In this document: piece after piece, positions 49,291-62,179 of the stretch
Layout: every line of letters begins with the position of its first letter
Numbering within the stretch: position 1 is the first letter of the stretch
NCBI GenBank assembly: GCA_003290165.1
Contig: QNQO01000226.1
Location: 868,001 to 932,000 of the forward strand
From: Berberis thunbergii
Taxonomy: Eukaryota > Streptophyta > Magnoliopsida > Ranunculales > Berberidaceae
Length of the DNA stretch: 64,000 bases
Direction of reading: 5' to 3'
The notes under the pieces: model-generated
The model's input: only the letters and a program-made list of their open reading frames with translations
Databases searched by the model: none
What the model was told of the DNA's origin: nothing
Translations under genes and position numbers: made by a program

Positions 49291-49379
49291 CATTCTTGTT
49301 TTTCTATTATTGTGAATGACAATTTGGCCCAGAAATTGTCAGACCTCAGAAGCGAGGATGAACTTGATACCAACATCAC

Positions 49380-49740
49380 TACTGCCATTGAATATGAGAG
49401 CAATGGAGTTCCCTATGACACAAAGAAAGGGAAGAAATTTCAGTTGAATGAGCTTGAAAAGATTCAGGATGAGGCTTATGGTAGTAAAAGCAATTATAAA
49501 GAGAACACCATAGTTTTTCATGATCAGATGATCTATGGAAATACTTTTGTCATTGGAATGAAAGTCTTGTTTTCCAATCATGTATTAGAACTGGTAAGTT
49601 ACGTTCTGAATGGGTTGGCCCTTTTATTGTTAATAATGTTTTTCGCCATGGTGTTATACAGATTAAGAGTGTCACAACTGGGAAAGAGTTTAAAGTGAAA
49701 CATCATCGACTTAAGCCCTATTATGAGTAATTTGTGGAGC
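49380..49740 (+). pseudogene. Integrase C-terminal remnant fused after protease
   Basis: FQLNELEKIQDEAYGSKSNY, then an FVIGMKVLFSN block, and in another frame SEWVGPFIVNNVFRHGVIQI-like sequence: the zinc-independent C-terminal part of gypsy integrase (L-N-E-L-E-x-x-R-x-E-A-Y and K-V-L-x-F-N-S). RT, RNase H and the catalytic DDE core that should come before it are absent, so an internal deletion joins 49350-49440 to this point. Confidence 0.75.
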
Positions 49741-49769
49741 ATGACGTGGAGGACATATCACTTCATGTT

Positions 49770-51625
49770 CCCACTTATTCTGAGGATTAATTGGAGATAC
49801 CGTCAGGCTGCACGACGTTAAGACAAACGCTTCTTGGGAGGCAACCCAATCAGATTTGCTTTTTTTTATCCCTTTATTTCCTTTTTACTTTTGTTTGTTA
49901 GTAGTTTGTTTTTTCGCGTTTAAATCTTTCATTGCATGTGCTATAATCTATTAACATTGAGGACACTATTAGGTTTAAGTGTGAGGGAACAAAACATTGT
50001 TTTATTTTGAAAAAAAAGTGTCAGTCCCTTAAAAAAAAATTTGTTGGTTTTTATTTTCTTTGTTGGTATTAGTGTCATAAAAATAAAATAAAAAATTAAA
50101 AATTAAATTATAGTTGTTTTGAGTCTTAGGATACTTTCCAACACAATGATGAGATTTGGTCTTTAATTGCATGACTTTAAGGTGATTTATAAACATGATT
50201 TAAGATTTAATATTATTCTTTGGTTAATGCTTATTCATGGTCATCATATGCAAATTCACATGTAATCAACTTAGTAATTAGTACTCATAGCATGCTTAGT
50301 TGAATTTAGCTCATTATAACCCATATGTGAGTTTTGAGCCTATTGTTCCTTTGATTTTGAGAGTTTTTAGTTAGGTCATCTTTTATTTCTTTTGTCAATA
50401 ATAATTCGTTGCATGATCTCAATTTTGTTTGCTTTGGTTACTACTTGGATTGCTTTCAAAATTAAGAATTAAATACTAGAACTTGTATTAATTTCGTTCA
50501 AAGCATCATATTGAATTGCATGACATGCTTAACATGATAAATGCACCTAGTTTCCACTATTGCCAAATAAGCTCGATCCATAATATATTTCCTATAGGTT
50601 AACCCCATTGAGCCTATTATTAAGTCTTTTGTTTCATTACCCTCATTTTCTATCTCTAACCTAATAAAAAGAGTGGAGCATAATTTGATTTGCAAAGACT
50701 TTATTATGGTTCAAAGTATGTTGAAAAGCAAGTGTGGAGGAAGACCCTTGTGGTAAATAGTTTCAAGAAGAAAGAGTTGCAAAAAAAAAAAAAAAATGAA
50801 AAAAAAATTCCAAAAGGGATACAAGTCCTTATCTATATCCATTCAGTATTACAGTACCATACAGATAGTTCAATTCTTTTCAGTAGATATAAAATAATTG
50901 TTGAAGCTCTTCATTATCAATGGGCCACCTCGTCATTTTCCCACTTATGTCTTGAACCATATGATTTTTAGCTAATGTCTCTAATCTTACTGCATGTTTT
51001 CACCATTTCTTCAAGCCCTTTGAAAATTTCATATCCGTTCTTTCTCTTCCCTTGACCTCTGGCCCCATTACAACCTGAATTAAGACCTTTTGATTTAATG
51101 TGTCTTGCAATGTCACGATGTGGAGATTCGAATGAGGTATGAGCATATGGTGTCCCTAGTTCTTGCATTCAAGTAGTAGCATTCCTTCCATGAGATCATA
51201 TATCTAAAAAAAAAGTCAGAAAATGCTATTCTTTCTTGTTATATAATATGTGAGCTATTTGTTTCCCTTTTACATCAATCCTCTCACATATATAACTAGA
51301 ATAGGAAGAGTGATTTTACTAAACTATCAGTGAAAAATAAAAGAGTGCATCCAGTGAGATTTTTGGGTTAATTCTTCTTGGCACGCGCTTGAGTTTCACA
51401 GTCACTTGGATTGATTTAATTGTAAATTTTTATATCATTGCATGAACGTGTATTAATTTTCGAATGATGTGGATTTAATCTTGTGTTTACAAAAAATCTT
51501 AACATGTCATGATCCATTGAAAATCTTTGAGACAAATGTTGGAAAGTATAGATTGAGTCATTGAGTCTTTATTTTTGTTTCTTGGATTTGCTCGAAGAAT
51601 AGCAAAAGATAAGTGTGGGGGAATT
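49770..51625 (+). other. Long noncoding 3' region of the Athila element
   Basis: AT-rich, with A-runs near 50780. This is where Athila elements may carry an env-like ORF; I see none. The PPT (AGTGTGGGGGAATT) ends it. Confidence 0.7.
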
Positions 51626-53184
51626 TGATAGGGGCATAATTAGGCTATTTTTAGTATCATTTCTATATATATTTTTAGCTATTACTTGTTAATTATGGTA
51701 CTAATTGTTATTTTCATGTTTGTGTAGGTTTTCATTTACAATATTTTAAAATAAAAGCAAATTGACAATTTAGAAATACTAATTTCACAAGGAAATCACA
51801 CAAGCAAGAAACACACAACAAGAACATAAATAGAAAACAAGAATAAAAAGGGGACGATACCTGGCTTTGAGAGATCATCCATCCACGGCTTCCATCGTCC
51901 ACCCATCCATAGCCTCCATCCACGGCGTCCACAACAAGCCCTAACCCTTGTTACAGCCGCAATTCCTTCATGTTTCACTCCCATCACAGCCACACAGACA
52001 CCGTCTTCATCTCCTTCTCACTTGATCTCTCTCTCTCTGAGTCGATCGCCTCCACCATCATCGATAAACCCTCGTTTCAGTCCTCCTCTATCTCATTGTC
52101 CCTGATTATCACCACCTCGCCAAACCCTAGCCACCTTCTCAGTCCCTATTCGTCCCTTCTCGTTTTCAGCCAAAGCCTTCATCGCCGTCCCCCTCGCATC
52201 CTCTTCTCACTGGAAGAGAGACCGAAAAGCAGAGATCGCGAAAGAAGGGAGATCGAATAAGCAGAGATTGGGAGGAAGGGATATCTTCCTTTATGCTATT
52301 CGCACCCCAGCTTCTACTCAATACCACCACGGATCAGGCTACAGTGTTTTGTTTCGTCTCTTAACTCTTTTACTTATTTTAGTTTGATTATTGATTATGG
52401 ATTAGTGTTTGAACATAATTAATATGTCTAGCTAAACTCCTCTTAGTTAGGGGTGGATTCGAAGCCTCGAACATGTGTTTTATAAATTAATTGAATTTAA
52501 TCTTCCTTGCTATTAGTGATTGTGTTTTGCTTAACTGCTTTATAGAGAACTTTTCTTTGTATGTTTGTTAAGGTGGCAAACTTAATAAGCATGCTAGGAT
52601 CCGGGGCTAGAGTATAGGAGAGTTTCACCTAATTGTTATAATCTTGTATTCACAAGTAGTAAATACCAAGGAACGTTGGTAAGGTTAAGTAAAAACCTAG
52701 GCAAGAACAAGATGTTGATCATACTTGTAATTGCCTAGTCAGTGTTCATATTTTCCACAAAACTTAATGATCTTAGATTGTTATTTAACTTGTGATTCCT
52801 GTTTAGATAGCATGATAAGAATAGTTTGAAAGCGACGCTTAGTTTAATTCAACGAACTTGGGAAAATAATAAGATTAATGCAGTGCGGTCACGGTTAGTC
52901 TCGAGCATTGTATTTCACGAGTTAGCAAGTGATTATTGAAGATTGATTTATAAGCATATGTTTGGTGTGCTCACATTTGCCATCCCTTTAGTTTTATTAT
53001 CTTTACAGTAATTTTCGTAGTTATATTCATAGTTTAATTTAGAAAATTCAATCCCCTTTTATTTAATTAATTAGGTTGTTAGTTGACAAACCCTCTAATC
53101 CCTAGTCTAGAACGATCCCTACTTATTCTATACTACAATCACAAAGTAGGGTATTAAGTTGTGTGCTACTAAAATAGCGCATCA
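51626..53184 (+). repeat. 3' LTR, 1559 bp
   Basis: Near-identical to the 5' LTR apart from several substitutions and short deletions, for example around 52970 and 53085. Adjacent to AGAGT (53185-53189). Confidence 0.95.
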
Positions 53185-53189
53185 AGAGT

Positions 53190-55265
53190 CAATGAATTGA
53201 GAAACTGTGAAGCGGGATTTTTTTAAGATTATGTTGTTTCTCATGTGCCAGATAGTCTATATAACAGTTGTGAACTGGGAAATCATTTCATCTTTAATAA
53301 TAGGATGTGCCCTAGTTGTCTCCCACATATAGATAATGATGTTTGTGATTGTGTATGAAGGGACTGCGGTCGTTGGCTAGTTAATAGGGAGTAGGGAGAG
53401 TTTCCAAAGTCGAGCGATGACAGGACAAAGAAAGAAGAGATGTAGAGAGTCTTCCTAATGGTTGTGGAAAAAAATGCACCGGTTGTCAATCAACATATTA
53501 ATTCGCTACAAGTTTGACATTGTAGGTAGCAAATTTTGTGAGACTCTCCACAGAGTAAAAATGGCACAGGTTGGGGCTTTCAGACGCCAGAGTTCCTGAT
53601 AGAGTTTGGATGTCAATCCGGGTAATACAGGGGTGGATGACGAGGGGAGTAAAGATTCCCCGAAAAAGGCCTTTGTTGTGCTTTTGACAGAGAATAATCA
53701 TCATTTATCAAAATTCCACATAATATTGTTAGGTTCATTTGACAATATTATTGTAATGTCCAGGTTGTCCATGGCCATTGGCTAAAGGGAATAAGGAGAG
53801 AAGGAGATTTGTTCCATTGATGGATTTGATCATGACCATGAGTCCACAAATCAAATATCTATGTTGGGAGGGGATCAAGACTAATTGTCATGAGTGCACG
53901 ACACTCATCTAAGATGAAACCTGGTTTGACCCAACAATCTTTCCACAAGTCAATGGTATTGCCAGATTGGATCTACCAAAGAAGATACCTTTTCATTTTT
54001 TTTACCATAGTTAGGTTCCATTTCCAAGCTAAGGAAGTTGTGGATGGAGAGCGCAAGATTTGGAAAAGACTTTTGTCATACCAGTAAAGGCTTTTGAGTT
54101 GTAATGAGTGGGGATGGCATGGATATGGCATTCCAGATTTTTTTTTGCCATTAAGGCAAGATTTTTTATACAGGTTGTTGGAATATTTAGCCCCCTACAT
54201 GTCGGGGAAGGGTGATCCGGTCCCAGGGGCAAAGGTGTTTAGCCTTACTATCACTTGTCCCTTGCCACCAAAAATTTCTAGCGATGGTGTCTTGTTTGGT
54301 GGATATCAAGCAAGGCAGAAGAAAAGTTTGCATTGTGTAGACCGGGATGGCGTTCATGACTGTTTTGATCATAACAGTACGGCCTGCCTGGGAGAGAACT
54401 TTGGCTTTCCAGGAAGACAATTTAGAATTGATTTTGTCAATCAAGAATTGAAAATCTGAAGCTTTCTTATTGGAGAGCAAGAGGGGTGATCCTAGGTATT
54501 TATCTTTGGGAATTTACAGTTTTGATCCGAGGATTCTATTGATCGTCTTTGTGTGTCTTGGATGAACATTTGAGCTGCAGAAGACAAGGATTTGTCATAG
54601 TTAACCGCTTGCCCAGAGGCAATGCAATAAGATGCAAAAATATCTTTAACAGTATGGGCTTCAGACAGGGAAGCATGACAAAAAAGCATGAGGTCATTTT
54701 CATATAAGAGCTGGTTGATTGAAGGTGATCTTTTGCGGATGCAAATATCTCTTATCTCATTGTTTTCCTCAGCTTGCGCAAGTTTCCTAGAAATGGCTTC
54801 TGCTACGAGAATGAAGAGGTAAGGGGAATGATGGTCCCCTTATCTGAGACCACAGGAAAAAGCATTGCTTTTAGGGGGCTACCATTAAAAAGAACATCGA
54901 AGGAGGAAGTGAAGACACATTGAGAAATTATTTAGATCCAGGTCTTGGAAAAACCGAGGTTCTTCATGATGTCAAAAGAAAGGTCCATTTGACTCTATCA
55001 TAGGCTTTGGCTATGTCAATTTTAATTGTCATCTATCCTTGTTTTTTCTTACGGCGGTGTTTCATTTGAAAGAAAGTTTCATGCACTATTGCCACATTGT
55101 CCGAGCTAGATCGGCCTTTAAGGAAAGCTCCCTGGTTAGGGGAGATGATGTTATTCAGAAAAGGTTTAAATCTGTTAGCCAAGAGTTGAAGCCCTTGTTA
55201 TTAGCCTTCGCTACAATTTTTGAGGTCGTACCAAACATCATTAGCTATGGTGTTAGGCAACTCAC
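53190..55265 (-). pseudogene. L1-type LINE reverse transcriptase, 5' part of the split LINE
   Basis: Reading on the minus strand from 55265: RFKPFLNNIISPNQGAFLKG (with breaks), KIDIAKAYDRVKWTF (RT motif A, about 54985), an active-site region reading LLYENDLMLFCH in place of the usual F/Y-A-D-D (about 54690), then SDFQFLIDKINSKLSSWKAK and AGRTVMIKTVMNAIPVYTMQ (54187-54480), and a zf-RVT-like DSLHLFFLCPVIARLWKLSL (about 53440). Many stops and frameshifts, and the YxDD motif is lost. The 5' end (endonuclease, ORF1) is missing. The sequence resumes at 45348 on the other side of the Athila element. Confidence 0.85.
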
Positions 55266-56002
55266 ATAAGGATAAACTTAAAGCCTAGCTTTGTAAGAGC
55301 GCTCGCTCGGCTTGACTCTTTGGTTTGTTTCTTCTTCTTCTTTTCTTTAAATTTTTCTTATATATCGTGCATATTAAACTTAGCTATGGTGAATTGGATA
55401 AATTACAGGTAAATTCTACTTTGTCTTTACATGAAAAATAGATTAAACCCTCTATACATATAAGATTATAACAAATTTCATTTGAAAAAAGTACTAATTT
55501 GATTATGAAATAATAACATGTTGGCTAGCATTTGGACCTTACAATTTTTCATCTCTAATGTGATGTTAATTACGTCCACCTTTTTACTTTTAACACAAAT
55601 GTCAAACAAGCCAAATATTCAATATCCACGTTAAGAATTATAAACTCATTACAAAACAAATATCATACTCATTCTTATTCTATGCTTACTAGAAACATAG
55701 AAAATGTTACTATACTAGTGTAACAGATTTCTTAAGAAAGTCGATTACTGATGTTGTCTTCTCTCAATTGGTTTTATTCGAGGATTATATTGCACCCTTA
55801 AGGGCACAACGTTGAAGCACATTTAGGTTCTCCTTTTGAATTATTATTGAGTTTATGATCTAGAAGGTTTTAATTCTTATTCTAAGTTCCAATACTTCTT
55901 TCAAGAGAACTGGGTTTTGTTTCCTTTCAGCCAAAAATAAGAACATTACAAAATAAAAATAAAAAATTGACCAATTTAAATTTAAGGGGGCATATCAACC
56001 AC

Positions 56003-56035
<33 letters not shown>

Positions 56036-56110
56036 ATAGTTAGATAGCTATATTTAGTATTAATATAATAATATGGACAACAAATAGAAAGCGCACTTCT
56101 TTCCGCAGAG
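55266..56110. other. No recognisable gene
   Basis: AT-rich, with a run of about 29 T at 56004-56033. Confidence 0.5.
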
Positions 56111-56119
56111 TTCAAAAGA

Positions 56120-56400
56120 GAGAGGTGTTAATAGAAGGAGTCATTCATGAGCCAGAGACTTTAATTACAACAGCTCTATTAACAATACTACTACCAAATT
56201 CAACAACTCCCACAATAAGATCTTGGATTGCTGAAGCCCATTCATTTTGTTGTCTGTCTGCAATCCTTTCTAAGAGGAAGACCGAATTTGAAGCTAGGAA
56301 TTGAACTTGGTAGCCAAATTATTTTCCAGAATTCGAAGATGATGCCCACTTGAGAACTTCCAGAACTGCTACAAATACAGCAGCTACCCTGTCAGTTTGT
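56120..56400 (-). pseudogene. RNase H-like LINE fragment
   Basis: The minus strand reads VAAVFVAVLEVLKWASS, then VQFLASNSVFLLERIADRQQ and EWASAIQDLIVGVVEF, matching the second half of the plant LINE RNase H (helix, V-x-x-E-S-D-S, I-x-D). The catalytic Glu/Asp positions are altered. One stop. With the T run at 56004-56033 nearby, it may be the 3' end of another LINE. Confidence 0.45.
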
Positions 56401-56595
56401 TGCAAATCAATAGAGAATAGATATTAAAAATGTAGTTCTTGGTTATCATCAGTGATAGCATTTGCAGCAATAGCAAGGAACTAAAATAATACAATATTTG
56501 TATTCCATTTCTATGCAGATCTAAGTGTCCGGTACGACTTGTACTAGTTGGTTTTGGAAGGAATATGATATCATTCTTTGTGATTATATTATAAT

Positions 56596-57203
56596 TGATG
56601 ACACCTCAAAATGGATCGATTATTACAACGTATACTTGGCATAAAGCCCCATCACGAGAATACAACGCCCGATCCATTGGGTCTGTTCATAAAATCCAAA
56701 AGGATTAAGGACAATCATAGAGGCCCAGAATAGGCCCACCTCTAAGGAAGCGTAGGCAGGATTTAGGTCGAAGCACTAAAAGAAAAAGAAAAGGACCGGA
56801 AAACTGAGTCCATACCCACACGAATCAAATCCCAGATCCAAGCCCGTCACACGTTCTCTCATTAAGAAGAAGAACATTGCACAAAGAAAGAGTCGCAGAG
56901 GAACCTACGCCTCCATGAACGCATCTCCATTAAGGAAGAGATTGTTACGTAAGCATCTCCTTCCGTTGTGTCTCACATGCTTAAGTCATGCAGAGAGTTA
57001 ACTATGACCATTATAAAAGGTAAATGAAATTTTCGACAAAGGTAGCAACTTTAACTGAGTTTTGTCCAAATTTACTTTCTTCTTCCAACAGAGTTACTGA
57101 CTTAAGCATCGGAGTGCCTTCGGCCACCAAAAAGGTGGTCTTTGGCAGTCCAACAGTGGTTTTGAAGGTCAAACTTACAGGAGGACGATATTTGGACGCA
57201 TCA
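56596..57203 (+). repeat. 5' LTR of the Tat-type element
   Basis: Starts TGATGACACCTCAAAATGG and ends GCATCA, with TTATAAAAGG (57011-57020). It is followed by GTTTGGCGTCATACATAGGG, a decayed version of the post-LTR TTTGGCGCCGTCTGTGGG seen in this lineage. Homologous to the LTR at 3871-4406. Confidence 0.8.
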
Positions 57204-57317
57204 GTTTGGCGTCATACATAGGGAACAACGAGTTTCCTTATTTCCTAAAAATAAGATTCAGTGACAAAGCTAACATAATCTGAAGATCAATGGAGTACTT
57301 CACAAATATTTAGTTTG

Positions 57318-58100
57318 ATAATGACAGATACGACATACTACCCAATATTGATACAAAGACAACCATCGAGACATTATACCTACCGACAGAGAACTCCAGC
57401 AAGTAACAGTTCAGACGTCTCTGACGTCATGGGGAATCCCCTTGGATCCCCGAATGGAGATGTTTATGGCTCAGATGGACAACATGATCGAAATGATAGA
57501 TAAGATCATCTTAAACTTGCAAAACAATAGCTTTCAAGAAGAAATCATCCAGCTTAAGAAACGTCAGGCTAACAACAGCTCCAAATGCAATCAGGGAACA
57601 CCCAAATATGAAATATCATTCTCGGCTTTGATAGCAAGTCGAAGTGGGATCCTTAAGGTGATGGCAGAAGAGAATATGTCAAATGGCCGCCAAAGATGAG
57701 AGGAAATCCAGATAAGCGGAACAAGGGTAGACTTTCTTCCACAATGACTACGACCACGATACTGAAGATTATCGCAGCCTAAGAGACGAGATTGAACGCC
57801 ATATCAGACAGGGACGACTCAAATAGTTCGCCAAACTCAAGAATGAAGCAGTCGCTTCAAAGGTGCAAGCGAAGGAAACAATCTACGTCTTGCATGGCAC
57901 GGGTAGAGAAAATGAGCAATCCAATCGATCTAGAAAATGCATAGTCAGGGACTTACTCACAAAAATCAAATTTCTGAAACCATTCACACAACGCCCAAAG
58001 ACAATGCAAATGACTCTAACCTTCTCAAACAAGGATGCTGATGGAGTTAATTTCCCACACAACGATGCTTTAGTGATTTCGGTCATGATAACAAAATGAA
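57318..58100 (+). pseudogene. Tat-type gag, heavily decayed
   Basis: Short frames include MIMTDTTYYPILIQRQ and MEMFMAQMDNMIEMIDKIIL. The capsid core is not clearly readable and several frames are used. Assigned by position between LTR and protease. Confidence 0.5.
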
Positions 58101-58194
58101 AAATCAAAAGAGAATTGATCAACACCAGCAGCTCAACAAACCTATTATACCTAACAACTTTCAGAAGGATGCAGTTCACGATTGAGATGCTCAC

Positions 58195-58490
58195 ACCAAG
58201 TGATCAGTCTATGGTAGGATTCAGTGGGGAACAATGTAACTCACTAGGAATGATATGATTACCAGTCGAAATGGGAGAACCAGGGAAGCAACGAGTGCTA
58301 ATGACATATTTTTTCGTCATAGACCCTCCCGCTGCATACAACATGCTACTCGAGAGACCATGGATACAGAAAATGGGTGCAGTATCCTTCACAATGCACC
58401 AATGCTTGAAGTACCACACCGATAACAACATTGGAAGTATAAAAGGGACCAACCAGCAACCCGAGAATGTCATTTTGCTGCTATAAAGAC
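58195..58490 (+). pseudogene. Protease region, Tat-type
   Basis: FFVIDPPAAYNMLLERPWIQ then KMGAVSFTMHQCLKY matches the second half of the Tat protease (V-D-x-P-x-A-Y-N-x-I-L-G-R-P-W and H-Q-C-L-K), with Gly changed to Glu in the L-G-R-P motif. The active-site Asp half is not readable. Confidence 0.7.
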
Positions 58491-58639
58491 TTCTCACAAA
58501 TAGCAATTATGGCAACGACTGAAAGAGTCATCGCAGCGATTTGATGGAACAAATTTGGATTTTCCAAACGACAACATGGCTCCAACCGGTCCACGAGATC
58601 GACCCAACACCGAGCAACCAGAAAAAGGGTCGAGGTTTA

Positions 58640-59530
58640 TTTAGACAATGAAGCTAAAATGGCAGTTCGAATTGGCACAAGAATCCAACCTAAACGTTTT
58701 CATGTGGACAATGAAAGATATTGTGGGAATAGATCCATCCATCATTTCCTCCAAATTACAAGTGAATCTAGGCAAGAAGCCAGTTAGACAAAATAAAATA
58801 TCGGTGGCCCCGGAGAGTAATCAGGCGAAAATTGAATAATTACACTAACTGCTCAACGGATGAATGATAAGGGAATCTCACTATACGGATTGGCTGGCAA
58901 ACATAGTGCTAGTAATGAAGAAGGACCGGAATGGTGGGTGTGCATGAATTACACCAACTTAAATAAAGCATGTCCCAAATATAGATTCCCATTCCCGCGA
59001 ATAGACCAAATAGCGGACGCAACTGTTAGGCACGAGATGTTGAGCTTCATGGATGCGTACTTTGGGTACAACCAAATACAAATGTACCCCCTCCCAACCA
59101 AGAAAAAGGGATATACTGTTATTGAGTAATGTCGTTCGGGTTGAAGAACGCATGAGCAACATATCAACTACTAATAAACATAATGTTCAGAGATCAGATC
59201 GGCATAACAATAGAGGTTTACATTGATGATATGCTCGTCAAAAGCTCGCACAGAACAGACCATGTTGTGGACCTCGAATAGGCTTTCGCACAGCTTTGAA
59301 AGTATAAGATGAAGTTAAACCCAAATAAATGCACCTTTGGAGTGGAATCAGGGAAGTTTCTCAGGTACATTGTCAACCAGCGAGAAATTGAAGCCGATCC
59401 AAGGTAGATAAAAGTGCTCTTCAACATGTAGTCGCCGACAAACATCAAAGGTGTTCAAAGTCTTAATGGGAGGATATCAGCTCTAAATAGATTTATTTTC
59501 AGGTCATCAGACAAGTGTCTGGCTTTCTTC
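58640..59530 (+). pseudogene. Reverse transcriptase, Tat-type
   Basis: WWVCMNYTNLNKACPKYRFP, FPRIDQIADATVRHEMLSFM and DAYFGYNQIQM (58930-59085), then VYIDDMLVKSS (about 59217, Y-I-D-D catalytic box kept) and LNPNKCTFGV. Stops at 59127, 59278 and 59404 among others. Confidence 0.85.
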
Positions 59531-59536
59531 AATATC

Positions 59537-60125
59537 TTGAAGGGGAACAAAACATTTGAATGGAATGACGAATGCAAAAGAGCCTTTCAAAACCTTAAGA
59601 CATACATGGGAAGTACGAAGTTGCTAACAAAGCTAGACACGGGAAAAACATTGTATCTATACCTGTCCGTGTCTAATCATGCAGTGAGTTCAACACTATA
59701 CGATAAGAAAATGGGGTATAGAAACCAATGTACTACATCAACAAGACACTCGCAGATGCAGATATCAACTATCCGACCCTAGAGAAACTTGTGCTCGTTG
59801 TGATCGTGTCATCAAGGAAATTGCAACCATACTTCCAAGCACACACGATCATAATCATGACTGAACAACCGCTTCGATCAGTATTACACAAGCCAGACTT
59901 ATTGAGAAGAATGGTAAAATGGGCAATAGAACTCAAACAGTTTGACATTACTTATGCCCCCAGAACTGCTATCAAAGCTCAAGCATTAGCAGATTTCATC
60001 GCCGAGTTCACAAGAAGCAACAACCAACCCGAGGACAAGGAAAACAAAACAGAGCAGTCTGAACCGATCCCTGAAGGATGGATCCTCCGTTGTGTGGGGC
60101 ATCTAACGAATCAGGAAGCGGGGCT
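59537..60125 (+). pseudogene. RNase H, gypsy-type
   Basis: NKTFEWNDECKRAFQNLKTY, LYLYLSVSNHAVSSTL, then after a frameshift YYINKTLADADINYPTLEKL, LQPYFQAHTIIIMT, LLRRMVKWAIELKQFDITYA and an ADFIAEFT tail. This is the standard RT-proximal RNase H of gypsy elements. Confidence 0.85.
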
Positions 60126-60129
60126 GAAA

Positions 60130-60480
60130 TAGTCTTATACAATTCGAAAGGCTGACATTAGAAAAAGGCGATAACATTTACTTTTGAAGCCTCCAATATT
60201 GAAGCCGAGTACGAAACTGTGATAGCAAGGCTACAATTAGCAAAACCTTGGGAATAAGAGACATTAACGTCTTTACGGATTCTAGGCTGATGGTAAATCA
60301 ACTAAGCAGCAAGTTCCAAATGAAAGACGCTCAAATGAAAGCCTTCCACCAGATAACCACATAACTAATAGAAGACTTCCAAAATGCCACTATCCGACAA
60401 TGTGCACGAGAAAAAAACAAAAGAGCAAATGAGCTAGCTAAAAAGGCCTCAACGACAAAGGATAATGGCAATCCACTTGT
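60130..60480 (+). pseudogene. Second RNase H (archaeal-like type) of the Tat lineage
   Basis: Frames give FTFEASNIEAEYETVIARLQ, INVFTDSRLMVNQLSSKFQM and QCAREKNKRANELAKKAS. E-A-x-N-x-x-A-E-Y-E-A-L and D-S-x-L-V-x-x-Q are the marks of the additional RNase H that Tat elements acquired. Two frame breaks. Confidence 0.8.
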
Positions 60481-61770
60481 CATGACGCAAGGTAGCTCCA
60501 TATTGGAAAATCAACCAGAAGAAGCATGCGCCATAAACCAATGTGTTAATTGGATGACTCCAATCCTAGTGTACATTTTAAACGGAGAACTCCCAACAAA
60601 CAAGATGGAAGTCAGGAAATTATGGAATCGAGTAGCCAGATATACAATGATAAATGAAAAATTGTACAGGTGGTCTGCCACGAACCCGTTGTTGAGATTC
60701 CTTACACCAGGAGATGCCAAATATGTCCTAGATGAAATACACCATGGCACATGTAGGAACCATCTGGAGGGAAGAACATTGGCCCATAAAAGCTCTAACA
60801 TTAGGGTATTGCTAGCCAACGATGCAGGCGGACGCTTAGAAGCAAGTTCGCAGATGCGACAAGTGTCAAAGGTTCGCCCCATACACTCACATGCCGGGAC
60901 AAAATCTGACTCCAATGAGTAGCCCGTGGTCATTCACACAATGGGGAATGGACATTGTAGGAAGACTGCCAGCGTCCGACAAAAAGAAATTTCTCTTCGT
61001 AGCAGTAGATTACTTCCCCAAATGGTTGAAATAGAACCCCTTACAAAAATAGGGGAAGTACAAATCAAAAAATTTCTTTGGAGAGACATCATTTGCAGAT
61101 TTGAATCCCACGAGTAATCGTTACGGACAATGGAAAGCAATTCCAAGGAAAAAGGGTCGGGGAGTTATGCAAAAGCATGAATATCCAGTAGCACTTCTCC
61201 ACAACAACTCACCCACAAGCAAACGGGCAAGCCGAAGTCACTAACAGAACAACTTTAAAGACAATCAAAAGAAGACCCGAGGCAACGAAAGGACTATGAA
61301 AGTCAGAGTTACCCGGTGTCATTTGGGCATACAGGACAACAAAACGAACTCCAACAGGAGACACACCTTTCGCACTTGCTTACGGGTCAGAAACGATGAT
61401 ACTCGTGGAGATCGGGATGGCAACATTTCGAATTGAAGAATTTCGCGCCGAGGACAATGTCGAAGCATTAAGAGTCGGGCTAGATCTCCTCGAAGAAAAA
61501 TAATAAACAACCTCGATTGAAACAACATACCAACATCGCATGGCAGGGTACTATAACAAGAAGGTACAAATCTAAAACTTCAAGGTCGGAAACTGGGTAT
61601 TACGAAAGGTTCAACTAAACAAAAGAGCTCGGCACTGGCAAGCTTAACCTAAGCTGGGAAGGACCCTATCGAGTGACAAAAATCAACAGACCAGGAACAT
61701 ACTGGTTGGAAGACAAAGAGGGTGAAATGATATATCGACCATGGAATGTAAAACACTTGAAAAGATACTA
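60481..61770 (+). pseudogene. Integrase, Tat-type
   Basis: 60481-60922 gives WMTPILVYILNGELPTNK and an HHCC-region EIHHGTCRNHLEGRTLAHK. The core follows in pieces: QWGMDIVGRLP (about 60940), FVAVDYFPKW (about 61000), VIVTDNGKQF (about 61115) and HPQANGQAEVTNRT (about 61210). The C-terminal part has GTGKLNLSWEGPYRV and MIYRPWNVKHLKRYY. The D-D-E residues are readable but in different frames. Confidence 0.8.
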
Positions 61771-62179
61771 TCAATAAAGTATTTCCAATACGAATAGGAC
61801 AAAAAGTCAGATAAAAAACAGATTCGAGATAACACTCAGCATGGCTAGAGTATCGAGCAAACAAATATGTTGGACGAATGAGTCAGACATAAAAACTTTT
61901 GGCTTTATCAACCACGAAGTAATAAAGTACCAGGACATTAGAGTCAAACTTTTACGTCGACTATAATTTACGACATCGTAATCCGAATGAGAAACAAGAT
62001 TTTGTAAACTAAAGCTTTTGTACGACTAGAATGTTGAGTATCGAAGCCACCAAAATTTGGACAACAGAAGTTAAAAATCTCCCATAAATGTAACAAATAA
62101 AGGCTAAACAAGCTAGACATATTGGGCACAAAAATGTGAAATAACAAACTTCCATTTATCTTCTAAAAAAGGAGATTAC

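Larger units (their letters stand above)
45349..53184 (+). mobile_element. Athila-type Ty3/gypsy retrotransposon, 7.8 kb, pol-deleted
   Basis: LTRs 45349-46980 and 51626-53184 both run from TGATAGGGGC to GCGCATCA and are highly similar. The 5-bp duplication AGAGT flanks the element perfectly. A tRNA-Asp primer site follows the 5' LTR, and a PPT (GTGTGGGGGAATT) precedes the 3' LTR. The inside has gag, protease and only the last part of integrase; RT, RNase H and the integrase core are missing. The post-pol motif CTTCTTGGGAGGCAACCCA (about 49831) is typical of the lineage. It is therefore a non-autonomous deletion derivative. Confidence 0.96.

Noticed and set aside
50690..50971. 93-codon ORF as an env-like gene of Athila
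   Set aside because: Lys-rich run comes from an A tract, with no signal peptide or transmembrane segment.
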